Notes: generated by a model not told the origin, from the sequence alone. A stretch of DNA of 64,000 bases from Planoprotostelium fungivorum (GCA_003024175.1 MDYQ01000011.1:124001-188000), one strand, 5' to 3'; shown: positions 25,532 through 37,403, counted from the stretch's first letter. Numbers and translations are program-made.

Positions 25532-26889
25532 TTATTCTGAGAGGAACATGAGCATCAGTAAAACAGTAAATAAGGGGCCGATAGCTCCCAATCGAGTGGC
25601 TGAAGAATGCGTAGAGATTCCGTCGGTGCTCAACTCGAAACCTGAACATGTCATCGTTCCTCTTTTCATGCGTTCAAAGATTCACCTTTGCTCAACGAAC
25701 AAGATTTGCTGGTGTTTATGTCCACGAGAGAGACATCCGTGAATTGCTTGTACATACCAGAGAACAAATCGAAGGCCTTCGAGGTGGCAACATTGCAGAG
25801 GTAGTTGGTGGTGTTGATGTACTGATGCTCCGGCCAGAACTTGTGTCACCGTGGGACTCTGAGAGGATAGTTGAGGGTAGTTTGGATCCAATGAGGAGCC
25901 CGTACGACACAGCCTATTGTCCGTGGGGCAAGAGATACTACCTCCGTAGTTATCGGGTGATATGCCACATGATCGATCGGGGGCTAATGAGGACACTTAC
26001 TGTCAGGGAACGAACGGCAAGGACTTGCTGGAAGGTGGATTGTGTATTTGGTATGATGCTGTTCCTCAGGGTGTAATTTGTCTGAGGTGATACTTGATCG
26101 GGCGAACAATCATCGCAGTACTATAACAAGTGCGTTCTGGTGAAATCAGACACGATGACGTTGAAAACGAAGATCGCTCACCATCTGCTCTGATACGAGG
26201 GTCGACATAAGTGAAATTGAACGTGATTCTGATGTTATTCCAACCAGTTGGCCATGATGGAGTGGATGTGAAGAATCTGGGGTCTATCCCTTTCTCAATT
26301 CGATGTCCGTGGGTCGAATCTTCACGTTATCCTACCGCGCCTTGAAGCAATCCTAGTCAAGATGCCCTTTCTTGTGAAAGGCGCGAAACTCTCAATTTGA
26401 AGAGCTGATAGATTGAGATCTGTTCCATCACGGGCAAGACAACTGTCTTAAGCAAATACCGTCATGCCGTGAATATGACCTGCATATATTCGTATCGAGT
26501 GCCCAAAGCGTACAAACACTAAATACGGCACTATGTACTAACAGCACGTCTTCGAGAGAGGTGAAGGACAGAGAGTTACCCGAGACGTTGTACTTGCCAG
26601 GGAAGTTGGTGGAGAAACTGGAGTGTTCCGTGAAGACGTGGACCTTGGTAAAAGGTCCTTGCTTGAGAGGTGTACGATTCAGAAGCGAAAGAAGGTCGAG
26701 ATCGGGTGGGTGGATGGAGCCTATGGAAGTGTGGGCCCCAGATAGACACACATGATGGTAGACACCAATTGATGAGGTGTGCGTGCTCACGACAGTCTTC
26801 TCATTGCCTCGTACATCTTCCACCACCACCTCTCCACAGACCTTGGGGTGGACGTCACTAAGGCGAGGTCACTTGCCGCGGTAGATCAT
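25532..26889 (-). CDS. Unresolved gene, probably a secreted/anchored protein
   Basis: The minus strand gives a coherent C terminus: NTTNYLCNVATSKAFDLFSG and YKQFTDVSLVDINTSK, then a hydrophobic tail GPLFTVLLMLMFLSE with a stop at 25532, resembling a GPI-anchor signal. Upstream minus-strand pieces (TGWNNIRITFNFTYVDPRI near 26230; VVVEDVRGNEKTVV and FPGKYNVSGNSLSF near 26600-26830) also look coding. However, joining them would need introns of 28-29 bp in places. The plus strand has a rival chain with good splice sites (DTAYCPWGKRYYLRSY, then GLCIWYDAVPQGVICL near 26036-26080). I cannot decide the strand or exon structure with confidence, and I assign no function. Confidence 0.3.
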
Positions 26890-26924
26890 CACGAAGATGA
26901 GTACGATCGATGACCCCGATGGAT

Positions 26925-28212
26925 TTATTTGGCCTTATCGTGCGTGCTCTCGTCTGTCGTCTTGCTCTGTGCCTTCTCTGCCGCCTTCTGGACACTTCCT
27001 CCCACGGCACCCGTGTCGGTGAAGTGCTTGCCAATGACTCCCTCTTTGGAGAAGGGTCCTCCTATCTTCTCTGCGATGCCTCCAATGGTGCCCGCATCGT
27101 TGAATTCTGAAGTTCAGTCAGATGGCTCGTTGTAGATGGAAATTTCCCCACCTTTTCCGATGACTCCGTCGCTCTTGAACGCCTCGGCGGCGTTACCTGC
27201 GGCGTCGCTGGCGCTATTTTTAGCGGATCTAGCCTTCTCTTGTACGTCGCTGCCCTTGGCTTGCTTCTCAGCCCCCTCTGCAGCCTTCTGAACGGTTCCA
27301 CCTACGGCACCCGTGTCTGTGAAGTGCTTGCCAATAGCTCCCTCTTTCGAGAAGGGTCCTCCTATCTTCTCTGCGATGCCTCCAATGGTACCAGTCTCGT
27401 TGAACTCTGGGAGGTGTCAGAATTAAACCTTAAAACCGGTGTACGGGGAGTAGGGTGAGGAGTGTGGGATGTCTTCACCTTTTCCGACGGATCCGTCGCT
27501 CTTGAAAGAGCCGGCGGCCTTGCCAGCTGCATCCTTCACTTGCTCTTTTCCAGCTTTAGAGGATGATGAAGATGCATCGTGATCAACTTTCTTGTGTGTC
27601 TGTGAGCTGGTGGACTCGCTCTGCAGTTTCTCTGCTGCCTTCTGGACAGTTCCACCAACGGCTCCTGTATCAGTGAACTCCTTTCCGATCGTTCCATCGA
27701 CTGCAAATGGTCCACCGACCTTCTGAGCCAGACCTCCGATGGCTCCGGCATCGTTAAACTCTAAAGACAATGAGACGGATGGGTGATTCGAGATCGACTC
27801 ACGCTTGCCGATGACTCCGTCACTCTTGAAAGCTTCGGCGACATTTCCAGAATGATCGTTGGACGATCCAGAAGATGTCTTCTTGTCGGCCTTCTCGGCG
27901 GTCTCTTGGACAGTTCCTCCAATGGCTCCCGTCGATTTGAATTGCTTGCCAACGGCACCGTGCTGATCGAAAGGGCCACCCAATTTCTGTGCGGCTCCTC
28001 CTAATGATCCACTGGGTTGGAACTCTAATCGTCCGTTCAGAATGGATTTTGTCATACGACGTGGTTGTATGATCACCTTTACCGACCGCACCGTCAGCCT
28101 TGAGGGCAGCAGGTGAAGGGAGAGCGGGTGTGCTCTTCTGTTGTGTTTTGGCGAAAGCGTAGCCACCGGCGAAACCGGCAACTCCAATGAGTGCACCCCT
28201 TAAAGCGGCCAT
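26925..28212 (-). CDS. LEA/hydrophilin-like protein with four tandem repeats
   Basis: The N terminus (MAALRGALIGVAGFAGGYAF) is a signal anchor or mitochondrial-type helix. Four repeats of about 75 residues follow, each largely one exon. Each runs from EFxxxGxIGGxAxKxGGPF through xxxGxIGKxFTxTGAVGGTV and QxAAEK to a Lys/Ser/Asp-rich spacer and FKSDGVIGK. The repeats are separated by introns of about 40-60 bp in the same phase, and the gene ends THDKAK at 26925. The glycine-rich amphipathic composition resembles LEA-like or CsbD-like stress proteins found in fungi and amoebae. A role in desiccation or encystment protection is inference. The in-phase exon repeats point to internal exon duplication. 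Confidence 0.75.
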
Positions 28213-28469
28213 GATGTGTGTGTCTGTGTGTGTGTCGTGGAAAGTATGCCTCTCGCCACTTGCGTTTCGTGCGGCACGTGATGAAGAATTCGTGCGAAAT
28301 CCAAAGGTCACGTGTCTACAGATGGCACACACATCTTTCACGTCGTCATCTGAGGTCGTCACACGCCTTCTTTATCGTCGTCGCACTGACAGGATACAGA
28401 CCTGACGTCCCTCTATATCGTTCACTCATCGAATCACCACAAGATCGAAAGACGTGATGCATCGAAGAT

Positions 28470-30358
28470 TTAATCAAACCGAGTTTCGACTTGAATTCTG
28501 GAATCACTCAACAACCTCTCTTCTAAGTCACTGTCTTCGAAGGCATAGCCGGGTGTGTTGACACCTGTGGGGACCTTTCCATCTCTCTTCACGTGTCTCG
28601 AATGGTAAACTGTAACGACATCAGATCACATCGTCCACACCATCATCATCTCAGATGAAGAGTTGATCGTGTTCGTGATGATGTCGATGGGATCATCGTG
28701 ACGATGGTGGCGATCATGCACGAGACGATGATCGTGGATGGACTCACGTGCAGCGGCAGAGTGTACGAACAGAATGGGTGTTGCTACGTAACCAGGTTCC
28801 GGGAACGTCCAAGCCGTCCTCACAAATTGATCCGGATGTACCTGCCGGCCTTCAATAAAACATTTTACGTCTTCCACTGACGAGTTGTAGACCGTCGACC
28901 CCGCTTTCAGATACTCTCTCTCTGCTGTAGCCTGCGGCTAAGAAAGACATGACGACACTTGTCTCTGCTCTCTGTCTGGCCGATGGTCCCCTCTTACTCA
29001 CGATCCCTCTTGTAAAGACTTCCGGAAATTCCAACAGAATCTTCCTACCTGAACGAGGTTGAGATGGAATGGCGCGTTGTAGATCGATGGTCACCGATGG
29101 AAAATTTGGCCAGTAGAGAGAAGATGGTGAAGAAGAAGATCATTTGAATGAGGGCCCAAGTGGAGGGTATCAACACGTGAGCGACAAAGTGAATGGCGGG
29201 AGGGCGAGGGTGAGGCTTACTCGCGTTCAAGATCTGACAGATGGTCAATTTTCCCGCCAAAATTTCCCGCCAGATTGTACGATCTCACCTGAGTCGTTCT
29301 GACGACAGAAGCGTCGGCGAAGAAATGGTTGAGCCTCCACGCTCGGTTATACCTGTGACGTTCATCTACAACGAGACAGAGGCTGGTTGTAGTTCACCCG
29401 TCCCACTTGAAGTTCTCGGTCACGATGGGTTTCTTGCCGATGAGATGGGGCATCACTGCCCTCTTCTTGGCCAAATCTCTTCGGATGTCTTTGAGGGCCT
29501 TCACAGAGCCGAAACCTTCTACGGCACACTCGTAGGTGGCGTAATTGACTCCCATGCCTGTCGATGATATGAGATGCAGGTACACGGGATGATGGAAGAT
29601 GGATACCTGATGGACCGGGCTGGAGACGCAAGAACATCTCTACGCTGCTTGGAAGTACTCCATTGTGTTCCTATAGAGGATGAGACGATGATGGTAGCTG
29701 TCTCTCAACTCACTCTTCGTAAAGCTTTGACGGCGTGGATCGCACCCAAATCGGCGGGGACACTGTCGAAAGCTGCCGCATGGACAAGGGTGACCTTTCT
29801 CTCGACGGCCAGATCGTGATACTTGAGCATCATGTTCTCGATGAACTCGGGCTCTCCACAGAGGTCTAAGTAATCGGTTCTCTCTGCGATGCACGCTTTC
29901 ACCAACTGCAATGAATGTGAGTCGTGGCGATGTGATTTCACGGTCACACTAGAAGGTGAGAGGAGAGGAACATGGAAAGAGAATCAACTCACTGGCTCTC
30001 CAAAACTGCGATAAGGACCCACGGCAGAGAGAATGATTCTAGTCGAACGAGCCATCCGTCTGAGAGACTCTTCATCTTCTATGTCCGCTATGACTACGTC
30101 CACTACTACTTTCGCATGCTCTAACGGTTTGATTATTGCCTTCAATCTGTCTCTCGATCGACCTACTTGACATCAGATGGAAAGGTATGGATCAGGGAAG
30201 GGATTTGTACGAGCGAATGTCTCACCTGCAATGGCCCAACGAAATGTATGGCCATCGGTGTGGAAGAAGTGAAGACTCTTCGCGATCTCCTCGACGCACA
30301 GCTTGCCAGTGAATCCAGTCGCACCGAACAAGATCAGATCGTATGTCCTGCCGTTCAT
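28470..30358 (-). CDS. SCCPDH: Saccharopine dehydrogenase-like oxidoreductase (SCCPDH family)
   Basis: The chosen start (30358, MNGRTYDLILFG) places the Rossmann motif FGATGFTGK at residue 10, as in other family members. An upstream in-frame extension to 30511 is possible but atypical. Further family phrases are SRDRLKAII, RIILSAVGPYRSFGEPLV, RTDYLDLCGEPEFIENM, LVHAAAFDSVPADLGAI and the C-terminal SSGPGYxxTP-like GYVATPILFVHSAA. A hydrophobic segment (WALIQMIFFFTIFSLLAKF) matches the membrane-associated helix of eukaryotic SCCPDH. The gene ends QVETRFD at 28470. The substrate is unknown; animal homologues sit on lipid droplets. Confidence 0.85.
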
Positions 30359-30507
30359 CGGTTGGTGTTTCTTTTGAAACCATCGGAGGAATTCGAACCA
30401 TTCCGGAAAAACGCTTGTCACATCATCACAGAACACAGGAACAAGATCATGCTGAAACTCTTCAAAGATATCCATGTATCCTTGTGTATCGTCTAACGTA
30501 ACTGTAT

Positions 30508-33175
30508 TCAAATGATACGAGTGGCCGTGGGAGGCACAGCCACGTTCTGGCTCGTCGTGGTTGGAGTGGATCCCTGGTAAGAAGATCTAGACACGAGTCC
30601 TTCTCTCTCCGCCTCGGCCAGAGACTTTCTCGGGTCAGTTCTCTTATGCTTGATGGCACGATTGAGCCCATCTGCAAACTGTCCTCCAAAGTATTCCAAG
30701 TACTCCCTCGTCTTCGCTTCCACCTGCACAAACCGTGAGTCTCGATGAGAGATAAAGAGGATGAGATGATGCATGTGCATGGAAGAGGGCGTCACCTGTC
30801 GCTTGACTTTTCCGGAGAGGAGTTTGATTCCGATGCGATCCATAGTGGGATGCTTCGCCGCCTTCACCGTTACGGACACTTGATCACACGTGACCTGACA
30901 CTGTACGGTTCTATAAATAACTCGAACGGCTCGTTGTAGATCACCTGCTTGAGGACAAATTGTACGGGCTCGCCGGTGGATTTAGCCTCTGAAGAGATCT
31001 CCCATTCGATGCTCATGGATAATCCGTCACCGTGCACGTCGATGTCTGCCCTTCCCTCGTCGTCTATTTTTGGAAACACCTGGAAAATTGATCGTTGTAG
31101 ACGGACAATAAATCACCTTTCGGTTGAATTTAAAGTATATGTCTCGCAGGTGCGATCGGATGTTCTTGATCTCCAACCTGATGACGTCATCAGCAGTGAA
31201 ATCTCACCGAATTTTCACCTCATTCTGGCCTTGGCGTTGTCCGTGGCCAATTCTCTCATGTCTACATTTATGACAGTGAGAAAGTTAAATTTGATCATCT
31301 CAGGTAAGACATCGTAGGCTGACAGGATGACGTGGTCCACTACGTAATCCATTTTTGGATTCGAGCCTTCGATCCTTCCAATAGGAATAGCCTCGAGCTG
31401 CTTCAATATGACGGGTAAAAATAGACTCTTCATCTGGATGATGGAGTCTTGCAGGGAGCCTACGAAAAGTCAGGGAAATTTCTTTCGTATTGAAATCTCA
31501 ATGAAATTTCGTGGGGAACTCACCGAGTGAGACGCGGCCGTTGGAGTCCAAGGTCATGTCCTGAACGAAATTGCGAATCGCATCTGCGAGATCCTGCGAC
31601 ACTTCGTCGTCCTTGAAGCTCTTCATGACGTCAGAAATCTGCGATCGCGTCAGCTCCATCTACAACGAGTCACCTACCTGGTCCAAAATGTCTTTCCAGT
31701 AGTAAGAATATCTGGGGTCAGACAACAGAGAGCGATACTGATCGATCAATAGAGAGAACCTCTGTCTATCCTCTGGATGATTCAACGTGTCTGGGTTCTT
31801 GAAAGCGTTCGTGATGGCGATCCTGCCCTCTCTGATGACGTCATCACACGTCACGATGACGTCATCATATCTCACCGTAGAAAACTGACGGCACGTTGAT
31901 CTTTGGCGACGATCTTGTAAAAGTTTTTGATGTTGACGATGACTGGTTTGAGAGAACCTTCACCGGTCCACCTCTCGATCAGCATGATGATGTCATCACG
32001 AACTTTCAGTTGATTTTCCGTGAGGGACATGCTCTCAGTCGTGCTCTTGTCGTTCAGAACGGTCGACTGAGAAAATTGAGGGAAACGTCAAACTACAACG
32101 AGCCACCTGGAAGGATAGACGGTCGAACAGGGCGAAGATGTTCTGCATGGCCTTGCTGTACTCTTGGTTCGAGGATAGCTTCTCCAGGATGGTGCTCACT
32201 TTGTCCAAAAACTCGGCCTTCTCTCTCTCAGAGGCGTCGTTGTTGTTGTTCTGATGAGATCAGATGAGATCAGATGAGATCAGATGATGGTGGATGGACT
32301 CACAGGTACCACTTTGTCTGGGATGTAGACCATTCGTTGTCCTTCGGGTATCTGTCATCACGATGAGTTGAACTCGATAGAAGATGCGATGGTGATGTGA
32401 TCGTACCTTGTAGTCTCTCGCCGTGTAGTCAGGCAACTTCCCAGTCTTCGAAGAGGTGGAACCGGCTGTCCATGGTCAGAGCCTCCATCGAAAGAATTAC
32501 ATACCTTTGACTTCTTCATTGATGATGGTTCCTGTGGAATCGAGTTGTCTCCAAAAGATGTTCTGCAGGAGTTTGACGGAGTCCGTGATCAACCGACGGA
32601 AGTCTTTCGACTTTACGATTTCAAAGAGGATGGACTTGATGATGTACATGATGTCGTTGGCCTGTCCCTGTACGGCATCGATGTTGGCGGCTTGCTGTGG
32701 GGGTGAGAAGGGGAGAGGAGTTGGATGTTCACTCTGAATTTCGTGGCTTGTTCTCTCGTCTCAGACGATGCAGCCTTCGTATCTTGGAAGATCTTTTGGA
32801 AGAGCTCGTCGTGGTTCTTCTCCTCGACAAACTTCTTGGACTGTTCTAAGATACGTTGGGCATCGTTGGCCAAGAGTTGACCTGTGTGACGTGAGCTGTC
32901 GTGAAACCAAAGATAATGCTTATGATGTTGTTGACATGAGATTTACAAACGGTTGAGAGATCACCTCTCTGGTTGAGTACAGCCTCTCGCGCTCTTTCTT
33001 CCATGGCATGTAATGTTCCATCGATCGTGGCGATGATCTGCTCGTTATCTGGGACTCCGCCATTGTAAATGATCTGTGCAGTCTGAACAGCAGCACTGAC
33101 CACGCTCATCTGAGGATCAGCTGGGTCTATCATTTTCCCCTCTGATTTGTTCGCGGAGCCAATAGTATCAGACAT
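30508..33175 (-). CDS. HAM1-like / DUF4449 family protein, putative lipid-binding
   Basis: The start is taken at MSDTIGSANKSEGK (33175). The N-terminal half is helical (DAQRILEQSKKFVEE; NDIMYIIKSILFEIVKSKDF; RFSLLIDQYRSLLSDPRYSY). The C-terminal half contains LPVILKQLEAIPIGRIEG and FPKIDDEGRADIDVHGDGLS, which match the conserved blocks of the fungal HAM1-like/DUF4449 proteins, thought to adopt a TULIP-type lipid-binding fold. The protein ends in a disordered Ser/Thr/Pro tail (VAVPPTATRII) at 30508. There are about fifteen exons. Introns hold ATCTACAACG, TGATGACGTCATCA and a 10-bp AGATGAGATC array (32252-32290). The family assignment is from memory of motifs, so moderate confidence. Confidence 0.65.
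32252..32290. repeat. Short tandem repeat AGATGAGATC, about 3.5 copies, in an intron
   Basis: A 10-bp unit is repeated head to tail in an intron of the HAM1-like gene. Confidence 0.85.
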
Positions 33176-33294
33176 GTCCTCTTTCGTTTCGTGTTCGTAG
33201 TGTACTTGGTTGTTTGTGCCCTGCGCACCTGTTTCGTATGATGCAAATCTATGAAAAAAACCACCAAGCGAATTTCCGTCGGTTTTCAAGTTCT

Positions 33295-33603
33295 TTATTC
33301 GCTCATGAGGGACACAGCCGAATGAGGTGCACGATGAAGGCCAGAGAGTTGAGAAGAGGGCACAATGTGTTTGTCGTGTCCAAAAGATGCTTCAACCGTT
33401 ACTGTCTGCATTCAGTCTTGAGCCACGCGTGGGATCATCAGTTCATTTTGCGCCTTCTCCACAAGATATGTGGATGGAGGGAAGAAGGACAAGAGAATTC
33501 CTTCACCCAATAACTGATCCAGCCCATTAACATTCCAGATCCATTCCAGTGCGTTTCGGTATTCGTGGTCCCAATCCTCTTCGACCTGCTCTCCTCTATT
33601 CAT
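33295..33603 (-). CDS. Small protein of about 83 residues, unknown
   Basis: Two exons join across an intron of about 48 bp (GTGGAG...TGCAG). They encode MNRGEQVEEDWDHEYRNALE, a Trp-rich helix (WIWNVNGLDQLLGEGILL), and a C-terminal exon ending HSAVSLMSE. The reading is smooth through the junction (PSTYL/TVTVEAS). I do not recognise it. It sits head-to-head with the HAM1-like gene region and close to a small plus-strand gene. Confidence 0.5.
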
Positions 33604-33898
33604 CGTTTAAAATGACTATCGTCTTCCTGCGACATCACGCGATTCCAATCACAGAGCGTCATCATTGCTGACGTGCGGCACACAGCTCAGCCTCGGTGGC
33701 TTCCATCGGTTTAGTATCTGGGGTCCTCCCTCCTCGAGCCCCTAAATGTTTTGGTCCCTGGTTTCCCGTTTTCCAACAAGTGTAGCAGAACCCGTAACCC
33801 GTTCAGAGGGAAATCTTTGAAAAGAACGTTCTGTGAAGCAGAGCTTAACTCCAACTCCACATCATTCTTCCACGATACAAACAACACACAGCAACAAC

Positions 33899-34075
33899 AT
33901 GGTCTTCTCCACATCGACCAACGAGAGCAGACAATGCAATGCACAGACGTTGGACAAGGGAAGCAGAAAGAAGAGAACGAGTATTCCCAACGAGAGAAGG
34001 TACCAGTCTCGGTTCGCTAAGACGATGTACCTCATTCCGGTGGGTATGACGACAGTGGACGAGCAGTTTCGTTAG
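33899..34075 (+). CDS. Small basic protein of 58 residues, unknown
   Basis: A single-exon frame starts MVFSTSTNESRQCNAQ and is rich in Lys/Arg (KGSRKKRTS, NERRYQSRFAKT), ending TTVDEQFR. The ACAACATGG start context and C-ending codons support it, but there is no homology I recognise. Confidence 0.4.
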   Translation: MVFSTSTNESRQCNAQTLDKGSRKKRTSIPNERRYQSRFAKTMYLIPVGMTTVDEQFR

Positions 34076-34166
34076 AGCCGCCCCAGATGTACAGACGACG
34101 ACTCTTCACCAACCACCGCTTTCTTACTATTGAAAACCATATAAACCATTTATGTATGACTCTTCA

Positions 34167-36193
34167 TCATCTCCTTTTCATCTTCGGGTCATCTCCTGTA
34201 TCCATCTCCTCTGTCTCCTCTCTCCTCTCCTCTATATTGTCTCCCGTCTCTCTCGTCTCTACTTTGTCGTCCATCTCTTTCATCTCTACTTTGTCTCCCG
34301 CCTCTGTCTTCTCTTCTTTCGTCTCTGTACTCTCTCCTGCGCCTCCCTTCGTCTCTGTCTCTGTCTGGACTCCGGTATCTCTTCCTTGGGCTCGGGTTGA
34401 CTGGTCGATATTCCTTATCCATGACGTCTGATATCTACAACGCGTCAATCTTTTCTGGCGGATTGTAGATGATCACCGCGGGGTAGTTGTAGAAGATGGA
34501 ATCTCTCGCCAATTGTCTCCCCTTTACATCTTCTTCTTCGTTCTCCTCTCTCTTCTTCCACACCCACGCGGGAAAGACTTTCGACTGTCCACCGATGCAG
34601 CCAATGATCTGTTGCATCGTCAACATCAGATCCATCATCTTCACATCATCATCATCATACGATGACTCATACAATTCACCTTTCTGTGACTCTCTCGACT
34701 GATAGCTCCCTCTAACGACAACACGAAATAGTTCATGACAGCACAGATCTTCGTCTTAAAGACGTCCGAAAGGTGAATGCACATGTGTCCCCCCGGTTTC
34801 AGTTGCCTCCACGCGTTCGACAGACACACAAAGAGGAAGTGAACGATCCAGTCGTTCAACTTTGGATGTTCTATAACTGATTGTCCCTCGTCATTCGTGT
34901 AGATCTCGAAATCAAAGAAAGGCGGGCTAGTGAAAACCAGATCGAATTTCTCGCCTCGTTGTAGATGAGCATCTCCCAGAATTCTCCACGTCACGTCTCA
35001 CCTCCCGAAATTTCATCGAATTCTCCGTCTGTGATGCTCTGGAAGGGTCTGGGTAGGATGATGAAATTTCCGCGAGTTTTCTCGTCGCAGAACCTGTTCT
35101 TCACAGCGTCGTAACCTGGTGAGAGAGATTTGTTCGGGTCGGCAGCGAGGTAGAGTTGTAGATCACAGTTGATGGCACCCAGCAGCCGATCTCCCCAGCC
35201 AGCTGAGATGTCTAAAACCCTCTTGGCTCCAAAGTGTCGGTAGATGCAGGCGACGAGGGAAGGTTTGAAGATGGTGCATTCTTTTGTCATCTTCCACAGG
35301 GTCTCGCGGATGTTGTGGCTATCGAGCTGAAGACTGGTGAGATGATGATGAGATGAGGAGGAGTGAGGGATGGGAGATGGTAATGATGATCGATGCAGAT
35401 GATGAGTGAATAGAATAGAACTCACTTGGACTTTATCGTTACGTTGCATATTTGAGATGATCTGTGAAATGTAGATCAGACGTGGTCGATGGTGATGGAC
35501 AACATGAACCTTCGTGATCGGGTGATGATGATGGATGATGAAGAGAACGGTCACCTCTTCAAAAACTTTGTGAGAATCATTTTCCCAGAATTCCAAAGGT
35601 GACTCTCGACAATCTGATCTTCTACCTGACCTCATTGTGAGTTCCATCAATTTGGTTGTCTTCTAGATCACCCTTCAATCTCTGCTCTTCTTGAAAGAAA
35701 TCGGACAAGTAGTCGATGTCATTGTAATCATTTCCATCGGGACCTTCTCTCGTGCGATGAACGAGGTCGACGTTGTTATAGAGGGTTAACTCTCGATATT
35801 GGTCTCGTGGAACCTCATAGTTGTTGACCTTCTCGATGTTAGACAAATGAGGAAACATCGCGATGTGAATCACACCCTCTGTCCCGTAGCTGGAACAAGT
35901 TTGACGTCGTATGAACGAAGATTTTGGAACATCTCATCTGCGCGAGATAGTGGAACATAACAACTTCCTGAATCAGGCCTTCGGTTCAAAAATGGACGTC
36001 ACCTCTTAAACGGAAAAGAGATGGATTTATCTTTGACAAGCTGGGAGAGAGCGTGAATGATCTCTTTAGAATCATACAGTGAAGAAAGTGATTTGTATTG
36101 ATCTCTATTGATAGACAGCTGATGATGTTCTATGATGTGAGACTTCAATTTCTGTGTCAGATCTTCGGTAGACTGGCCTGAGGTATCGCTCAT
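34167..36193 (-). CDS. SAM-dependent methyltransferase with a TSPPF motif
   Basis: The protein starts MSDTSGQSTEDLTQKL (36193). A class I methyltransferase core carries motif I as VLDISAGWGDRLLGAI, an acidic loop (YLAADPNKSLSPGYDAV) and motif IV as DLVFTSPPFFDFEIY. It continues AWRQLKPGGHMCIHLSDVF and ends in KVFPAWVWKK-type sequence. The SPPF motif is typical of amino-group methylases acting on DNA or RNA bases, including DNA adenine or cytosine-N4 types related to phage and giant-virus enzymes. The acceptor here is unknown. The low-complexity C-terminal tail (34430-34167) is acidic after splicing of a 49-bp intron that carries two half copies of the CGTTGTAGAT word. A second long frame in the same stretch would encode an Arg/Asp-rich tail instead. 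Confidence 0.75.
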
Positions 36194-36349
36194 ATCTGTA
36201 AATTAAGACGCGTCGAGCGAGTCTTTCACCAATGTGGTTGTGCAATCGTGGATCATGAGCCGTCGCACGAAATGTTTGTCTGAAATCGCATATTTCAGTC
36301 TGCAGATCATCATCACATCGTCCACACTTTTTGCATACACTCCGCCTCA
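36194..36349. promoter_or_regulatory. Divergent promoter between the methyltransferase and a membrane-protein gene
   Basis: Only about 156 bp separate the two opposing start codons, so both promoters must overlap or be shared. No specific element is recognisable. Confidence 0.4.
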
Positions 36350-37076
36350 ATGAGCGACGTTACCACAAATCTCGAGGGTGAAACATTTGTAGGATTGAGA
36401 AACAGAAGAGCGGCAGCAGACGATGCAACACAAGATGTCAATCGACAACAACCACCGACGGCCCCCTCAGACACACAACAAGATGAGTTACAGCAACCTC
36501 AGGTGATTTGAACAAAGTATCAACGTTGTGAGCTCAACAATAGCAGAGCTTTTCCACACTGTTGCGCTCCTTCTGGCTTCGCATTGTCAACTTCTTCCCG
36601 TTCTTAGGGAGGATCAACCCTCAATATTACTTCTCACTCGGTGATCCTCTCGAGTAGTCAATGCATCACATCACTCATTTTAAACAGGTGTTGTCTACGG
36701 TATTATAGTGCTCCTCATCCTCTTCCGTTTCGTCTTCGGCTCACCCATCGATCTCCTCATCGGTGATGTGATAATCCATCCCAAATCACTGAATCGAGCA
36801 GGAGATGTATGGGAAGATGAAGAAGTTCAAGTCTACGAAGAGACGACACCGACAGAAGGTGAGACGGATGAGGACATACGATATCGACACGCTTACGGTT
36901 TCGGTAACCACTACCATTCCATCAGCATGTTCTGACATCACACCACAGGGCGACTTCCTGGTGACATCGTCTACGAAGGAGAAGGACTCCTCGTGTACTT
37001 CCCGTTCCTCTCGTTCCTCCTGCTCTCCGTCGCCCTCAACTGGGCGGCACGCATGATGCAACGCCGACCGCAGTAG
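36350..37076 (+). CDS. Small two-pass membrane protein, unknown
   Basis: The reading is MSDVTTNLEGETFVGLRNRR, then a Gln/Pro-rich spacer and a segment FWLRIVNFFPFLGRINPQYY. A first transmembrane helix follows (GVVYGIIVLLILFRFVFG), then an acidic loop (WEDEEVQVYEETTP) and a second helix (LLVYFPFLSFLLLSVALNW) ending MMQRRPQ at 37076. Three introns with GTGAT/GTGAGA donors connect the exons in frame. The layout suggests an ER or mitochondrial membrane adaptor, but I assign no function. Confidence 0.6.
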
Positions 37077-37156
37077 AACAACACCGATCGTGCCCATCTC
37101 TTTGTCTTCATCGCGTTTCGCCTGCATCGGCAAGTTGTGTTGCCACACGAGAATAG

Positions 37157-37403
37157 ATGTCGTATTTTCTCTCCCCTTTGTCTCTCCATTTTAGAAGAAC
37201 GAGCTCACTGGCCGCATCTATATCTCTAAGAAGAGGACTTACTTCTCTCGTGAGCTCAACTTTTTGATAACCAATGGAAGAAAGAGGGTCTCTATCTATG
37301 CGATCGCTCAGACCCTTACGACAAACTTTGGGCCCAGATTCTGGGCCGCGACTGGCATACGACCAATGAAAGACATCGACTCACACAGAGAATCTACCTC
37401 TAA
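37157..37403 (+). CDS. Micro-protein of about 60 residues with a mitochondrial-type presequence
   Basis: The first exon, MSYFLSPLSLHFRRTSSLAA, is rich in Arg/Ser/Leu with no acidic residues, typical of a mitochondrial targeting peptide. A GTGAGC...GCTCAG intron leads to HPYDKLWAQILGRDWHTTNE and the stop at 37403. The size and layout recall small respiratory-chain accessory subunits; the identity is unknown. A rival frame (FCTPDSQQSVPVGFFMLRN) overlaps downstream. Confidence 0.45.

Noticed and set aside
34200-34340. Purine/pyrimidine-rich low-complexity stretch as a possible regulatory tract
   Set aside because: It is explained as the charged tail of the methyltransferase coding sequence.
36510-36523. 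CAACGTTGTGAG as another copy of the intron word
   Set aside because: It diverges after the core, so I did not count it.
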